DNA of 64,000 nt from Aquilaria yunnanensis (taxonomy: Eukaryota > Streptophyta > Magnoliopsida > Malvales > Thymelaeaceae): positions 92,483,501-92,547,500 of the forward strand of contig CM077595.1 in assembly GCA_039654915.1 (NCBI GenBank). The letters run 5' to 3'. Made by a program: the position numbers and the translations under genes. This document shows, piece by piece, positions 26,400 to 39,588 of the stretch; within the stretch, counting starts at the first letter, position 1, and every line of letters begins with the position of its first letter. The notes below the pieces were generated by a model, which did no database searches, was not told the DNA's origin, and was given only the letters and a program-made list of their open reading frames with translations.

Positions 26400-27703
26400 T
26401 AATTTGAGACTTTAGCTAAAAAAACTAAAATATGTAATATGCAATTATTTGTTACCTTTGAACTTTCACACTTGCTCAGAAAAAAAAAAAAAAGTGAAGG
26501 CGGCGCGGCTTGAGAGAGTGAAACAAAGACGAAGGCATTGTAAATTATGAAAACAGAAAAATAATGGCAGTTTGGAGGCTAGTGAAAGGGAAGGGAAAGG
26601 AGTGAAAAAAAAAATGAAAACAGAGGAAGGGGGAAGGGTAGAAGCATGGGAGGGTATATAGGCAGAAAAAGAATTTGCCGCCAAGAAGCATAAAAATTTT
26701 GGGAATGATAGCTATTAAATTGGGGATGGTAACTAGGGTAGAGGAAAAAAATTAATGTTAATTAATATAAGCTTACTTTTTAAATGAGAATCTATAAAGC
26801 ATTTAATGCTTCTTAAAATGTGCGCTTAGACAAACCGTAGATTTTAATCATGGGGCCAACGGCTATGCTTAAAGACGATTTTCGTTTTTTTTTTTTTTCA
26901 TTGACTCGTACCTTATTGTATAATACTCTGTATTAAATTACAATATGCTAAAACAACAAAAATTGATACAAAATGAAGCCATTATACATTTTAAAATAGT
27001 AGTTTTACCATCACATCTTTAAGATGGAGTATTAAATTTAGAGACAATTCAATCTCCCACAAAGTGTTTTCGACCGTTTTGACTCGAACTGTCTCTTGCC
27101 TCAGGCTAGGTTCTATTGCGCAAAAAGTTAAAAACCTCACTTTCAAAACATTTAAGAACAATTGAGCGCAACCAACTTTGGCTGGCAATCAGCAGTTAAA
27201 ATTGTTTAAGATGAAGGGGAGTATCATCACACAAGATATATAAACAAAGTGGCAGTTAATGAATGGCACAACCCATATGATCTGATTACAGGAATATTAA
27301 CAACCTTTAAGGACAAACAATCACACTAGCGGCCACAAATTACAAGGAAACAACAGCAGCTACACCTATACAACCAACAACTCACCGGCCACAAACAAGA
27401 AAACAGAACATGACACAAGGTTAGTCCACGAGTCAATAGTAGTTCCTTCCGGTCTTGTTTGCTGATCTTTTGAGCAGAGGAATAGCATTCTAGGTCAGAA
27501 GCAACACCTATTCGTTCTTCCTAGCGGTTCTTTTCCTTCTCTTTTCACTGTATATTTGAACATTCATCGGCTTGCGAGTAATAATCTTACAATAAATCAG
27601 AGTATTGGGACAAAAGAAATTAATCGGCCATGCGGGAGAGACCTTAGAGCTTTCCAATTTTACCACCAACTGCTGCCGCTTGCTGTCCATCTAACATTAC
27701 CTG
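26400..27703. other. Intergenic DNA and MAP70 3' flank
   Basis: Purine-rich sequence next to the FAR1-like relic is followed by AT-rich DNA. The part from about 27.3 kb to 27.7 kb is probably the 3' UTR of the minus-strand MAP70 gene. No other coding signal was recognised. Confidence 0.4.
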
Positions 27704-30700
27704 TCATTGGGTGCTGCGTGTTAACCCGCTTCGAGCTGGGTTTCTGCAGGAACACATGGTATTCTAAAATAAGCTTTCTATGAAACAAAGTTACAACCCA
27801 GTGAATCAATGTCAGTATGCTAGCAAATTCAACGACAAGTAAAGAGGCTCCATCATGCACAAATGCAAGAAAATGTGGCCCTTTGAGTTGATCCAATTTA
27901 ACTGCCTACATCTAAACTGATCCCACAATTCTAAAGACCAGTTAAGATGGACCTGTATGTACGGATGGGCTACAAGCACATGTCCATGGCATATCACATA
28001 AATCAAAATACACTTATAAAATCAGGAGAAAGCGAAGCCAACCACTCTCTTTGAATTGTCTTCACAAATAACTAAGTTGTAACTTGTAACCCATCTATGC
28101 ATATGTCAATACCATAAACTATAACATTAGAACAATCTAGCAGGTATTCCTTCAACAGTACTCTTTGTGATCTGAAGGGATTAACTTTAAACCCTGGGAA
28201 ACAAAATTATTTCAACAACATTGAAACACCCACAAACTGTAGATGATCCTCACCTTACTATTACAAAATAGGGATCATTAGGGATGACAAACAGGTGCCT
28301 AAATCTACCATTTACTCATAATCCATTATGATTTAGAAGCATTATTTTTTGAACTTTTTCATCACTATGATAAATTGGAGAAAGTTATGAAGTATAAGGA
28401 CATGCTTTTTTTTTAATAGCGCATAACAACAACATGCTTTAATTATTGCACAACATAAAAAATCAAGCCAAAACCAATTTGAATGGTTAGAGAAGCTGTG
28501 CTACAACATAAAGCTAGTTAACTTCCAAAACCATGTGGGTTAATGCCAAGTGCTAGGAAGCATTGTTCAAGGAATTACTTTTTAAGATAAAAGCATGAGG
28601 TAATGATATAAAGGATATCTTTAATGAAAGTACCTCCCAGAGAGCAGCTGAGCAGCATTAACAGTACTCTTAGAGTGGCCTAATCGCTTGGTCCTATTCT
28701 CATGCTCTTTCTCCAAACGCATGGCTGCCACCTCCTTCTCCATTGCAGCCACTTCTCTTCTCATCTTTTTAGCTTCAACCTCCATTGCTTTTGTCAATGT
28801 TTCAACCTTCTTTGCAAGCATCTACAGGAAGAAAAGGCAATTTAATTCTAGTATGAATCATGAAACATTCATTAATGCAACATTCAGTCAAATACAATAA
28901 GAACCTCAATAGCATCATCTTTATCCTTGAGACTTTGATCTTTTTCATGACCAGCTTTCCTCAGTGCTATGACTTCCTTTTGTAGTAAGTCATACAACAC
29001 GCCTGGAACAGTATCCTTCATATCTACAGGTTGAAACTCATTCGGTTTATCATGATTAGCAGCATCAGTTTCCTTGATTACATCAGAGGGCTGGTTATAT
29101 GAATTAGTTGTGTTTGCTCCATTCAAGAGCACTTTAGCTCTGTCAACTGATCTTGTGCCTCCATCAAATGATTTTGATGTTCCCTTGGCATGTTTCAACA
29201 CTGTAGTGGAACTAGACGTCAAAGATTTGAGCTGAGAAGTAGGTGTCTTCTTGGACAAAAAGCCATTGGAAGTAAATTTAGATATGTTTTCAGCTCCACC
29301 AAGGGACTGACGCCTAGAAGGTCCATTGCCTGCACTTCTCCCTTCTGAAGCACCACGACTGCCAATATTTGAAGACCCTCTCAAACTGTCTTCCAAAACT
29401 TTTAGCCTTAATTGATACTTGTCCTGCCACAAGAAACAAGCATTTTTACCATCACGAACAGAATAACAACACCAGTTTTTGAGGATAATACAACAGGTCT
29501 GCATGAAGATTATTACTTTTAGCAGTGCCTCATACTTTGCAGTTCGCTCAGCAATAGAAAGCTTGTCACGAAGTTGCTGCATCTCTCCCTGGAGAAACAA
29601 AATTAAAGTTCTAAGGACAATAGCAGGTGCTTTTGTTTGGAAAAGATCTCAGTTATAACAGTCACCTGCAAAAATTTTCGCTCCTCCAGCCATTGTTTTA
29701 CAGGCATCACCTTGTCATTAGCATCTTTCCACTCATTTGCCACAACTGTAGCAACTCTGTTAGCTGTAACCTTCGCTCGTGCTAGCTCTCGGTCGAGAGT
29801 TTTTCTTTCTTCCTGAGAAACAAAATAAAGCATGTCCACTTGAGAAATAGTTAAGGATCATATTGCCAACGATATACAAAAAATGTATAGAATTTTACAT
29901 TCATCTCTTGCACTTTCCGCTGATAATCTCTAACAGCATTTGCAGCTGCCCCCCCAGCAAGAACAGCCTCTTCCAGTTCCCGTACAGTTTGGGTTAGCTT
30001 TTCAACCTCTGCAACCTTTTGGCGATGCATCTTATCCAAAATTTTGTTTTCTTCCTGCCATGAAGAACCAGCAGCATTTACTTTAATCATTAGGAGGAGC
30101 ATAGATAATTTGACCTTCAATTTTATTAAAACCATTCACAAACATATACCACATGTGAACATCATACCTGGCAAATTTCTATCTGTTTCATAAGCTCTTG
30201 GTTCTTGTTTTGGAGATCGTCCACCATAGAGGCCTTAGCCAGGGCAGCCTGCACAGTCCTCTCAGCCTCAAGTAAAGCAGCTTCCTTTGACTTGGTTAGC
30301 CGATCCAGTGCTTTGTTGTCATCCTGAAGCTTTGCAATCTGCAACGAACCGAAAAAATAAGACAGGCAGCTTCCATCTACATCTAGAATCTTTTTAAAAA
30401 AAAATGATAAGAAACAAGCCACGCACACACACATATCGTGATGAAAAGGCTCAAGATGCAGGCAACACCTCTTGTCGAGCAAGCTTCAGTTCAGCTTCTA
30501 AGGGTGCAAGAATTGCTTCAATTGGAGGCATATCATCATCCTTTTGAGCAGCATGAACCCTTCGAAGTGTAGCTTCAGCAGCAAACTGAGCTGCCATGGA
30601 GGCTTTCTTCTCATCGTTGAGCTTCTTAATTTCAAGATTCTGCATCAAATATAATGAAACAACATGCAATTATAAACGTGGCATCACCAACAAGAATCAA

Positions 30701-32223
30701 AATAATAAAATAAATCAAAGTATATTCCAGCAATACCTTGCTTTCAAGAAGGGATTCAGTCAGCTTAAGCTTCCCATCCACTTTTGAGAGTTCTTCAGTG
30801 AGCTAGGATATAAGAGAGCATAGAGAACATAGTCAGCAATCACGTCACACATGATAAAGCTTTGGGAAGAATTATGAGGCCCTATCCTTAAACAATAATA
30901 GATGCAAATGATGTGGGATGCAAATGATGTGGGACATCCAAATGATTGTCTCATACATCCCAAGACAAAAGAGAGAAATGTCTAATTTACTGGTCGGGCC
31001 CATTTCAACTGTATATGGTTCAGGTTAGGAAATTTTATCCACGAGAAATAAAAAAGACATTTGCACTTGGTTGCCAGTAAGTTTTTAGTATTGTAGCAGA
31101 AGAAAGGCTACATTAGCATTAGAGGCATAGTCAAAACAAGCTGATCTATTTCTGAGAAACAAAAATGAAAGAAAGGATGAACTTTTTATAGGTAGAACAT
31201 TAGAAGAAAGATCAGTTTGCATTTTGCGAAGAGTTCCTGGCAAAGTAGCACATTCACCTCTATTAGTCATAAGATTACCCATTTTCCTCATTCTTTAGAG
31301 CTGAAAGGTACCTTTATCAGCATCCACTCACAGAACCATATCCTAACATACTCAACTTTCAATCTCGACAAGCTCAACTTTCAATCTCGGCAAGGCCCTT
31401 GAATCCATATCACTACCAAAGACTCATTTCCCACGCATGGGAGTGAGAATATTTCCCAAAAAAGTCAAATTGCATATATAGGACATCATGTTGCTAGATT
31501 AGTTAGAAAGATATAGAATGATGAAAAGAAACACAAAATTATCAAGGAGCTATCGAAGAGATCAATAGAAAGAATAAAAGGCAAACAAAAGGCCCCAATT
31601 ATGAAACAGTAGGATCTATATTCGAACCACTTTCTAAATTCAACACTGAAGCTCATATAACTGCTATATTTCTCAAAAATCACTACTTAATCAAGAACGC
31701 ATTATTTAAAAAGAAAGAAAGAAAGATGCTAGCATTCCTTAAAATAGAAAAAGAACGATCAAAATAAATAACATCTGACCTCTTCAACGGCCTTCTCTCT
31801 AAGTCTTTCAGACAATCTCAGAGCCTTGATCTCCGCTAGTGCTTCTCCCAACTCTCTCTCTTTGTCTGAAACACAGTCCAAAAAGAGAAAAATCACCAAA
31901 AGTTCAAATGACAACGAAGAACACTATAAACTCGACACCAAAATCGAACCCAGAAACAACTAGATCGAGCCACATTACAGACCTCTAACTTCATTCTCCA
32001 ACCGATTGAGCTCAACCTTCACCGGATCCGACCCGTGAAGCAACGTAATGAACTCATTATCACCGTCAATGCTGGGCATCCTCACCGGCCGCCGCCGAAA
32101 CGACCCCTTACCCCCTCCACTCTCCTTAACCAAAGCCGGCTGCCCCGCATTCGATATCACCGCAGGATACGACTCACTCCGGCCATTGCTCCCATCCCCC
32201 ACCTCTCCGGAAACATCCGCCAT
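27704..32223 (-). CDS. MAP70: MAP70-family microtubule-associated protein (MAP70-1-like)
   Basis: Eleven exons encode about 618 residues (Arabidopsis MAP70-1 is about 620). Exons: 31983-32223, 31780-31865, 30737-30802, 30469-30639, 30168-30338, 29899-30054, 29666-29812, 29517-29588, 28905-29423, 28634-28821, 27704-27743. All junctions are GT-AG and in frame. Family motifs include DNEFITLLHGSDPVKVELNR, KAVEELTEELSKVDGKLKLT, ELMKQIEICQEENKILDKMH, VANEWKDANDKVMPVKQWLE and NGPSRRQSLGGAENISK. Nearly the whole protein is coiled coil. The start MADVSG matches the family; an in-frame Met lies 19 codons upstream. The last 40-bp exon gives SGRNPARSGLTRSTQ. A transcript that skips this splice would stop at 28621 after SGRYFH. 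MAP70 proteins bind cortical microtubules and shape cell expansion and secondary walls. Confidence 0.93.
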
Positions 32224-32505
32224 CTCCGATCCAAACCCCTCACAACAATCCTCCGTAACAACCAATTTCCGGCTACACACCCCTCGCTACCATAACAGAC
32301 CGAACCCACCTCCCAGGATCCGAATGCTAGGGTTCGGAATCACTCGCGACGAGGTTAGTGTAGATATAGAGGTAGAGAAAGTAGGAGCTTTTTGCCTTTT
32401 TAAGGAGATTGCTTCTCTCTCTAGATTTAGGATTTTAAATCTGGTTAGTGTCAGTACTTAGTAGTAAGCAGTGACACTGTGTCTTTTGTGACTCGTCGTT
32501 GAGTC
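30168..32505 (-). repeat. Segmental duplication, parental copy (MAP70 exons 1-5 plus upstream region)
   Basis: This interval matches 49406-51740. Exons 1-5, parts of introns 2 and 3, and about 280 bp upstream of the start codon all align. The upstream match includes TAGTGTAGATA, AACTTTTTGCCT-like and TTTTGTGACTCGTC blocks. Retained introns show a DNA-level duplication rather than a retrocopy. Confidence 0.85.
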
Positions 32506-33293
32506 CCTCCGCGCTTTTCAGGGAAAGAGAGGGGAGCTAATGACAGGAAGAGAGAGGGAGAGAGAGAGATTAAGGTGATTAAGAAGGTTAGGTTAATGGA
32601 GTAACTACGGATTAGTGGAGGGGACGCTTTGCTGTTGGGCAGCCACCATCTGTTAATTAATCCGAGTCTCGAGATAAAAGCGTTCTGGGTGATTTAAATA
32701 CTTGCACTTTAACACCTCGCACGCTTCTGGGATTTTGTTTTATTTGGCTCGACAGAAAAGCTATTTTGCATTCCCCAAATTGAAGATAATTACTTTCTTT
32801 TGATTAAGCTTTAATGGTGAAATCGAAATGTGATCTTAATGCATTTTGTAATTTTTTTTTAACCTTAAATTGACTATAATCACCTATTGAGGTAGAAATA
32901 TTATAAAACGAATATCATGTTGGTCCAGGCAGTTGTGATCTATTATCAGGATCCCGTATACATGGAGGTGGCATCAATCATAATCAAGAAAAATATTTGC
33001 ACTTTGGCTCTAAGGTTAAAATGATATTATACTTTGTCCACTGTCAGTTTGATAATGTCCAATAGTAATATTTGAAATCTTAATTTAAATTATACTGTGA
33101 AGTAATTTTAGTTTGTATGTTACTTTTTTATAATTAATGTACATTTTAAATTATAATTTTTTTTATATAAATGTAAAATAATTTTTTTTAAGAGAGGAAA
33201 GTGTACAGTAGGGGTTAAAATGTATATTTCTAAAACGGGAAGGACAAAGTGTAATACCACCTAAATCTTGAGAAGCAAATTATAATGAATAAA
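32506..33293. other. AT-rich intergenic DNA upstream of MAP70
   Basis: A GA-rich patch near 32.55 kb is followed by AT-rich sequence with no reading frame worth reporting. It presumably includes distal MAP70 promoter sequence. Confidence 0.4.
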
Positions 33294-34338
33294 GTTAACC
33301 ATGGATACCTTAACCGTTAAACTTTTCCAATTAATAATTCTAAATCCTAAACTTTTAAACCTATTATTCCTAGCCTAGACTTTTAATTCTGCCCCCAAAA
33401 CCCCAACCTCTCAGCCAATCTGCAGCCATAGAAGCCACCACCACTAACCTAGCCCACTGGTTATGCAAAAATGAGAGGGGGGAAGGATAAGCTCAAGGCC
33501 TGTTCGCCTCTCAACCCAACCCAACCCCCCAATCGCCTTGACTCGCTACATTGCCCGCATAGCCGCTGTCATCGCTCGCCCTAAATCATTACTTTCGCCG
33601 CCTCTGCCGATTGCTCATCTTTCCGTTCCGTGTCCTTGACGTCCAACTTGTCACGCCACTCAAACTTCCCTAGCGTGGAAACATGAAGGCCTTCTGGATG
33701 CAAATTATGCTGCCAGAGTTAGATTGGAATTGAAATCGGCAACCAAATCCCTTAGTAACATCTCCATCTTCGCTCTCTGTAAAACTACAGAAACCAAGAT
33801 GTTTGATAAAGGTAAAACCTAAATCCAAGGTGCAATCGTGACGTGAAAGTCAAATGTGTCAGAGAGCAAATCAATGTCAGGAGCAAGAATTGAGTTAAGG
33901 GATCAAATTGAAGTCTAAGAGGGAGACGAAGTCTAAAAAACTGTCATGGTAGTGGCAGATAGAGGGTAAGGTTTAAGGATGACATGAATTATGGTTTTGA
34001 GGATGGCAATCGACAACAGCAACGGCAACAGGGCTAGCGGTGGCAAATGAGAGGTTGGATTTTTAGGGGTTAAAAAAGGAAGAGCTCAATTGATTTTGAT
34101 AAAAGTTTAAGGGGTTAGAATTAGTGAGTAGAAAAGTTAAGGACTAAATTTGTTATTTTAAATTTATTTCAATGTTATTTAATGTCATGTCAATATTTTT
34201 CATCCATTTTAATGGTTAAATTGACGAAAAATATTCAATTAGGACGCGCAATATAAGGTTAGGTATTTTAATAAGATAAACTTAAAGGTTGATACCCATT
34301 TGGGATTAAAAAAAAAAAGTTAAGGTACCCCTAGTGGA
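33294..34338. mobile_element. Putative TIR element, about 1 kb, no coding capacity
   Basis: The left end GTTAACCATGGATACCTTAA pairs imperfectly with the right end, whose inverted complement begins GTCCACTAGGGGTACCTTAA. A GC-richer interior has short Pro/Ser-rich frames but no recognised domain. Superfamily and target duplication could not be determined. Confidence 0.4.
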
Positions 34339-34380
34339 CTTTTCCCAAATTATAATTAACCCAAATATTTAATAAGAGAT

Positions 34381-36790
34381 GAATTCTACAAGGAATGGAA
34401 TCTCTCATGAATTACACTTAGAAAAAGCCTATGATGATACTTTCATTTATAAAAGAAGACTTTTATGGCATATTCAAGGTACACACAAGAAGTCAACTTT
34501 TCTATAACTATTTCACTCAGTTTTAGAAAGCCAACTTGAATGATGAAGGTTTTTCCCTAGAGACATAACTTTGGGGCCTTTTGATGTTATATTTTAGGGC
34601 AAGTACCATGTTCCCAGTCCAAGCAACTAGCACATGAAAATCTTGTTCACCAATTTCATTAATAGTTTTGCTATTAATTTGGCACCATTTGTAGGTACGA
34701 TATAGTGGGATACGTGAAGACTTTAAAGGAATAGTGGTTAATCTAGCAGTGATAATGTTGCTGATAGAGGCTAAAACCCACAGGATTAGGTGAAAAACCC
34801 CCCAAGGGCAGGATGGAATGGGGGAGGAACATAAGAGGTGAAGCTCCCTTGCCTCCTTAAAGACTAGCAAATGGGTCAAATGCCTGCAACTTTAAACAAT
34901 GATCAATTTCAGGCCCTCTAGCATGGCTTGTTGGAGTAGTTGAAAGCCACAATCCAGCATGAGTTTAAGAGGGCAATTCCTCCAAAAAGGATAATAAATC
35001 AATAGAAAGTCATTTAATCCACAATGGGTAATAGGCCTCATTGGAAGTACCTACCACATGAATTTATAGCCTTTTCAAAGGAAAAAAAAATGGGTGACAT
35101 AAGCACGATTGTGGGGAAATTGGACCAAATAGAGGAACGTCTCAAGGCTACAGGTACTTTTCTAAAAACTCGGTCCAAAGTCATGATCAGTTATATGTGG
35201 GTGCAATCGCTCACATAGGAAATCATAATGCCTCTACCCCTGAGGGTTTCAAGATGCCAAAGATCAGTAAGTCCCCACCCTTAAAATTCTTGATCAAAGG
35301 GGCCTCTCATAGAGCTAGCAATGAAAAATGATGCTCCAACTGTAAAGGAATTGCCAAGAATGGTTGACAAGGGTAAAAAAACATAAGTGCTTTAAACTTC
35401 CCCATGAATCATTGGCGACGACAAAGGCAAATATTAATTGACCATGAGAGTTTGAAATAAGGTGAAAAAAAAAAAAAGCATACCCAAGTTGAAAGCAAGA
35501 GAACGAAAGTGAGATCTAAGATAGGCATGACACTTGCCAAATGATAGGCAAAAAATAAGGGTGTTTATATGGATGAAGGAATTTGGGATGAATTGAGAAG
35601 GGAAGATCTGGTAGAATTCACAAAGTTAGAAAAATGAGATGGTGGAAAAGAAACCTAAGCCTAGCCTAAAGTTGAACAGGGAAAATGGAAAGATAATCCT
35701 TTTTGGGTATATGGGTTCGATGCTTCGATAAAGGCATAGTAGCCCCAATTCCTGCTCGCTATTAGTTGTTTTTAGTGGTGATCCTCATCAAATCCATGTT
35801 GAGGGCGTTTTTTACCAATGCAACCTCACCAATATTGAGGGAAACTACTCAAGTATTCTCATCACCCTCATCATTTTCTCAGGCGAACTGTCCTTCTGTT
35901 TATGACAAGGCACTAACAGTGATTTTCCCTGCAATTGATTTTATGAGCTATCTGGGAAAGAGAAATAAACCACCGATAATTGTGTTAAGAGTGGCAGCCA
36001 TCCATTGGAAGGAAGAGAAAAAATTATAGATTAAAAATAAATTACTACAAATTAAAGTAAAATTACCTTATACGAGTGATAGAGACAATAGAATATGGTG
36101 AAAATGAGTGGTAGAAACCCTAACAAAATGTAGGTGAACAACAAAGAGCGAGCAAAAAGGCAGAGAATTTTTTATTTCTTACAAAATAGTGAAAATGATG
36201 AAGAGATGAAGAAAAAACCAATATTTATAACTTAATAAGGTCTTTTCACCTCCATTGTCTTAAATATCACCAGACAATCATCATTATGATGGAATAAATC
36301 GAGCCAACAACAAAAGGCCACATGGCTCTTTACTGCTACAAAAGCCACATGTGTATTGTTGTGATAAGACAAGCATTTAATAAGCATTGTTTTGCCTAGC
36401 TTACTTCATAAAAGGGTTATTTTATAGTTAATTGACTTTAAAAAAAATGTAAGAACCCATCTCCCATATTTTTTAGGGCAAACATATTGATATCATATTG
36501 GCCTTAAGAGATTCAGACTCAATATTAGGACCCAGTCACAGGGAGGTCCAATTCAACATTAACCATAACCAATGAAGGTATTCGATAAGAAAGGATTTGT
36601 ACAAGGAATAGAATTTCTCATTAATTACACTTTAAAAAGGTCTTGGATGACATTCACATCTTTAAAATGAAATATTCATGACACATTTAAGATAAATATG
36701 AAAACCCCATTTTTTTCATAGCTACTTTGTTCAATTTTAGAGAGCTAATTTAACCGTAAAGGATTTTTCTCAAAGACACAACTCAAAGAC
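34381..36790. mobile_element. Degenerate LTR-like element (two direct repeats around about 2 kb)
   Basis: About 200 bp at 34381-34575 recurs in direct orientation at about 36590-36788. Shared features are the ACAAGGAATGGAAT-like start, a CTATTTCACTCAGTTTTAGA-like middle and a final GACACAACT-like block. Downstream of the left copy, TTTGGCACCATTTGTAGG (about 34678) resembles the TTTGGCGCCGTTTGTGGG motif found between LTR and gag in some plant Gypsy elements. No gag or pol domain is recognisable and frames are short. It is probably an old Gypsy-derived or non-autonomous LTR remnant. Confidence 0.45.
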
Positions 36791-36793
36791 TTA

Positions 36794-38574
36794 TAGCCTA
36801 TTCGGCACTAATTAACATATTTGGTTTAACGTGTTTTTGGATATTTTCCATGCCACCTGGTATGGGTCCCATGGTTATACTCCTCTAATAACCCTAAAGT
36901 TGATTAGAATTACATTATGCCATGGTAAACTTAGATCCCCACGTGGGAAGCAAGCTTCACCACCCAACTACTTTTCTCGGTTAGCTCTTGTTCTGATTTT
37001 GTTTCCACAGTCAATTCACTATTCACATAATGGAATTTCTTAGAAATAGTAAATGTTTTTCACGGCTTCTCTAAAATAGCACTTCACAAGATCAAAGGTA
37101 GCCATAAAAATTGGAAGAAGAAAGGCAACACCCAACTTACCTGAGGAAACCAGAGGTCTAACCAAGATGTTTATGGGAATAACAGCAGTAGCTGGAAAGT
37201 ATGATGGAAATGAGCACCAACAACAAAACTGAAGATCGGCTATCAAATTCGAACCTAAAACCGAAACAAAATGCCAAACGGTGACTTTGAAGGAGGAGAT
37301 ACGGCAGGCACAAGGTAGATGCGCCATGTACATAGGGGTGGCGCCACGTTGGTGTTGCCACCACTAAGATTTGGAAAAAATATGTATATGATATATAATT
37401 TTTAAAAGAATATTTGTTTTGCCCCCATAGAATTTTTAGTGACGCCCCCACTGAACTATTAGTGCATTAATTTAGTTGTGATAAGTGATTAAAATGAAAA
37501 TATGAAAAAGTAAGTGGCAAAACTACAAAACGTAAAAAATATTAGTACTACTATAAAATTTGACCCATAAATCTATTTTATTCCTTCTCTTACGCTTGCA
37601 ACATAGACGCAAATAAAAATAGTATAAAACCTAGGCTAAGACTTTTCAACGCAACTAAAAGCCCAAAATTGCGGCCGGCACGGCAGTATCAAAATTTTGC
37701 TCCTCCCTCAGGCAAAGGCAGATTCAATCTCAGATACGATGAGTATTAATTGTGCGAGCCTTCTCTACTCTGCCATTCTTTTGTACTTCTAGAATTGTTA
37801 CCCCTGCTCCTGATGAACAGAGCTGTCGCAAACCTCTCTCAAATTTCATCTCGATTGTATTTGTTTATATTAATTTTTTAGGTAATTCTAAAATTTTAGA
37901 ACCCTAATGCATCAATTTGTAGAATATAAAGTAGTATATATTATTATTATTACTATTATTTAAAATTTTAATTTTATTATTTTTATGCAGTTTATGTTAT
38001 GGAGAGATACTTGAAAAAAATACCAAAAGAAGCTCGATTCTCTCATGAAACAGATGTTGATACTGAAAACAGATATATTTGATGGTATAAGTAATGAGGT
38101 GATTATGCAGCATTTTCAGGCTATGAAACCTCATTATGGACAGTTATAAATGTGAAAATATTTTATTAATAATATTTTTGTTGCCCCCACTGACATAATT
38201 TTCTGGCTCCGCCCCTGCATGTACAACAAAGAAGCTCACACTCATTCACCCAAAATGTGGAAGAACTCACCCAGCCAAGAGAAGTGAACAGAGTCACAAA
38301 TCATTTGGAATCTCACAATGTCCACTCTCCATATAAATTGTAGCCAGCTCCAGTGACATTCCGGTGAACAGATGTGCCTTGTTTTAACTGGTGCTAACTA
38401 GGTCTTCCATCTTTCCACAGTACATGAGTTTCTCGGGTAAAGAGGAATTACCCATGGTAAAATTGTAAATAATTACAACTTTTAATGGCATTGTCTAAAC
38501 TGGCAATTAGGTCAAAAAGGATAATGTGTCAAAACATGTTAATTGGCTCGAGTTAATGCCATCTGAACTGGGCC
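36794..38574. mobile_element. PIF/Harbinger-like MITE with TTA target site, split by a hAT element
   Basis: The left end TAGCCTATTCGGCACTAATTA follows TTA. The right end, read inverted, is GGCCCAGTTCAGATGGCATTA and is followed by TTA. The subterminal AATTAACATGTTTT-like motif occurs at both sides. A 3-bp TTA/TAA duplication and GGCCC termini fit Tourist/Harbinger MITEs. Without the nested hAT copy it would be about 890 bp. Related elements lie at 54284-55029 and 59286-60242. Confidence 0.55.
37333..38217 (+). mobile_element. hAT element (885 bp) with perfect 8-bp TSD and TTF-type transposase relic
   Basis: The perfect 8-bp direct repeat CATGTACA flanks the element at 37325-37332 and 38218-38225. 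Left end TAGGGGTGGCGCCACG pairs with inverted right end CAGGGGCGGAGCCAGA, a typical hAT terminus. On the plus strand a splice-acceptor-like CAG (37990) is followed by ATG at 37999 and MERYLKKIPKEARF before a stop at 38080-38082. This resembles the N-terminus of TTF-zinc-finger (zinc finger MYM-type 1-like) hAT transposases. The element is therefore an internally deleted derivative of that group. Confidence 0.85.
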
Positions 38575-39588
38575 TTAAATTTTGAATAAAATCATAGTAG
38601 ATTGCCTTAAATAATATAGTCTTATACAATGAAAAGAATTATTGTGCTAATGCATATAAGAACAATAACTTAGGTATAAAAGATGTGAGGCAAGAGTTTA
38701 ATGTATTTAGAGAGATTTAGGGTCAATTTATTTTTCATTAAAATTAATGTATTGTTGTGCAGTATTTAAATGTAACATGACTATTTACCCAAATTATTAA
38801 TTTATTGAAATCTTATATTTTAACAAGTCTAAATAATAATTTAAAATTATTTTTCAAATTAAGTATTCTTACTAATTTTTTTACTTATCAAACCTAAAAA
38901 GAAAAAGAAAATTTAATTACAAATATTTAATTTTTACAAAATATTTTCTAAAATTATTTATTAAATATATGATTTTAATAAATTTATAATTTAGGACAAT
39001 AGTGCATATTAAGTTAAAACCAAGGGGATGAAAATTATTTTAAAATGTATTGGCGCTTGTACAAAGATTTGGCCCCGATATAATTTGGTTGATTGTGATT
39101 GAAGATGTTTCAATGTCATAGACACAAAAAAAAAAAAAAAATGTAATTGCATTACCAATACTTACGAAAGGAATACAATTACCTCTCTTAAATGTTTCCC
39201 AAACCTTCCATTTATAGCTTTTGATTGAAATCCACTTAATCACATAGACTTTAATTCATGAAAACATGCACTTTTACGTAAGAGAACTATTAAAAAAAAA
39301 ATTTCTTTTTTAAGATCAACATAAAAGTGAATATGCTGTATATTTCATTAACGGAATGGAATTTACTTTAAAAAAAAAAAAAAGAGTTAAATACCATGTT
39401 AAAACTAGTCATACCAACATTGGTTAATAATTAAGCCCGCAAATTTAGGTATTGTTATGATGCACATGGTTGAAATGAAAGACATGTTGGACAAAATAGG
39501 GATGCAAAAATAGATGATAGTGCAACGCAACCTCCGTTCACTTGATAAATATGTGAAGTATGATCCAATGTCACTTTAACTTATTTGA
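38575..39588. other. AT-rich intergenic DNA
   Basis: No coding or structured signal seen. Several poly-A/poly-T runs occur. Confidence 0.5.

Noticed and set aside
28617..28640. Stop at 28621 as the MAP70 C-terminus
   Set aside because: A good donor precedes it and a downstream exon at 27704-27743 restores the family C-terminus, so the spliced form is preferred.
32035..32461. Plus-strand frames over MAP70 exon 1
   Set aside because: Antisense to the conserved MAP70 N-terminus.
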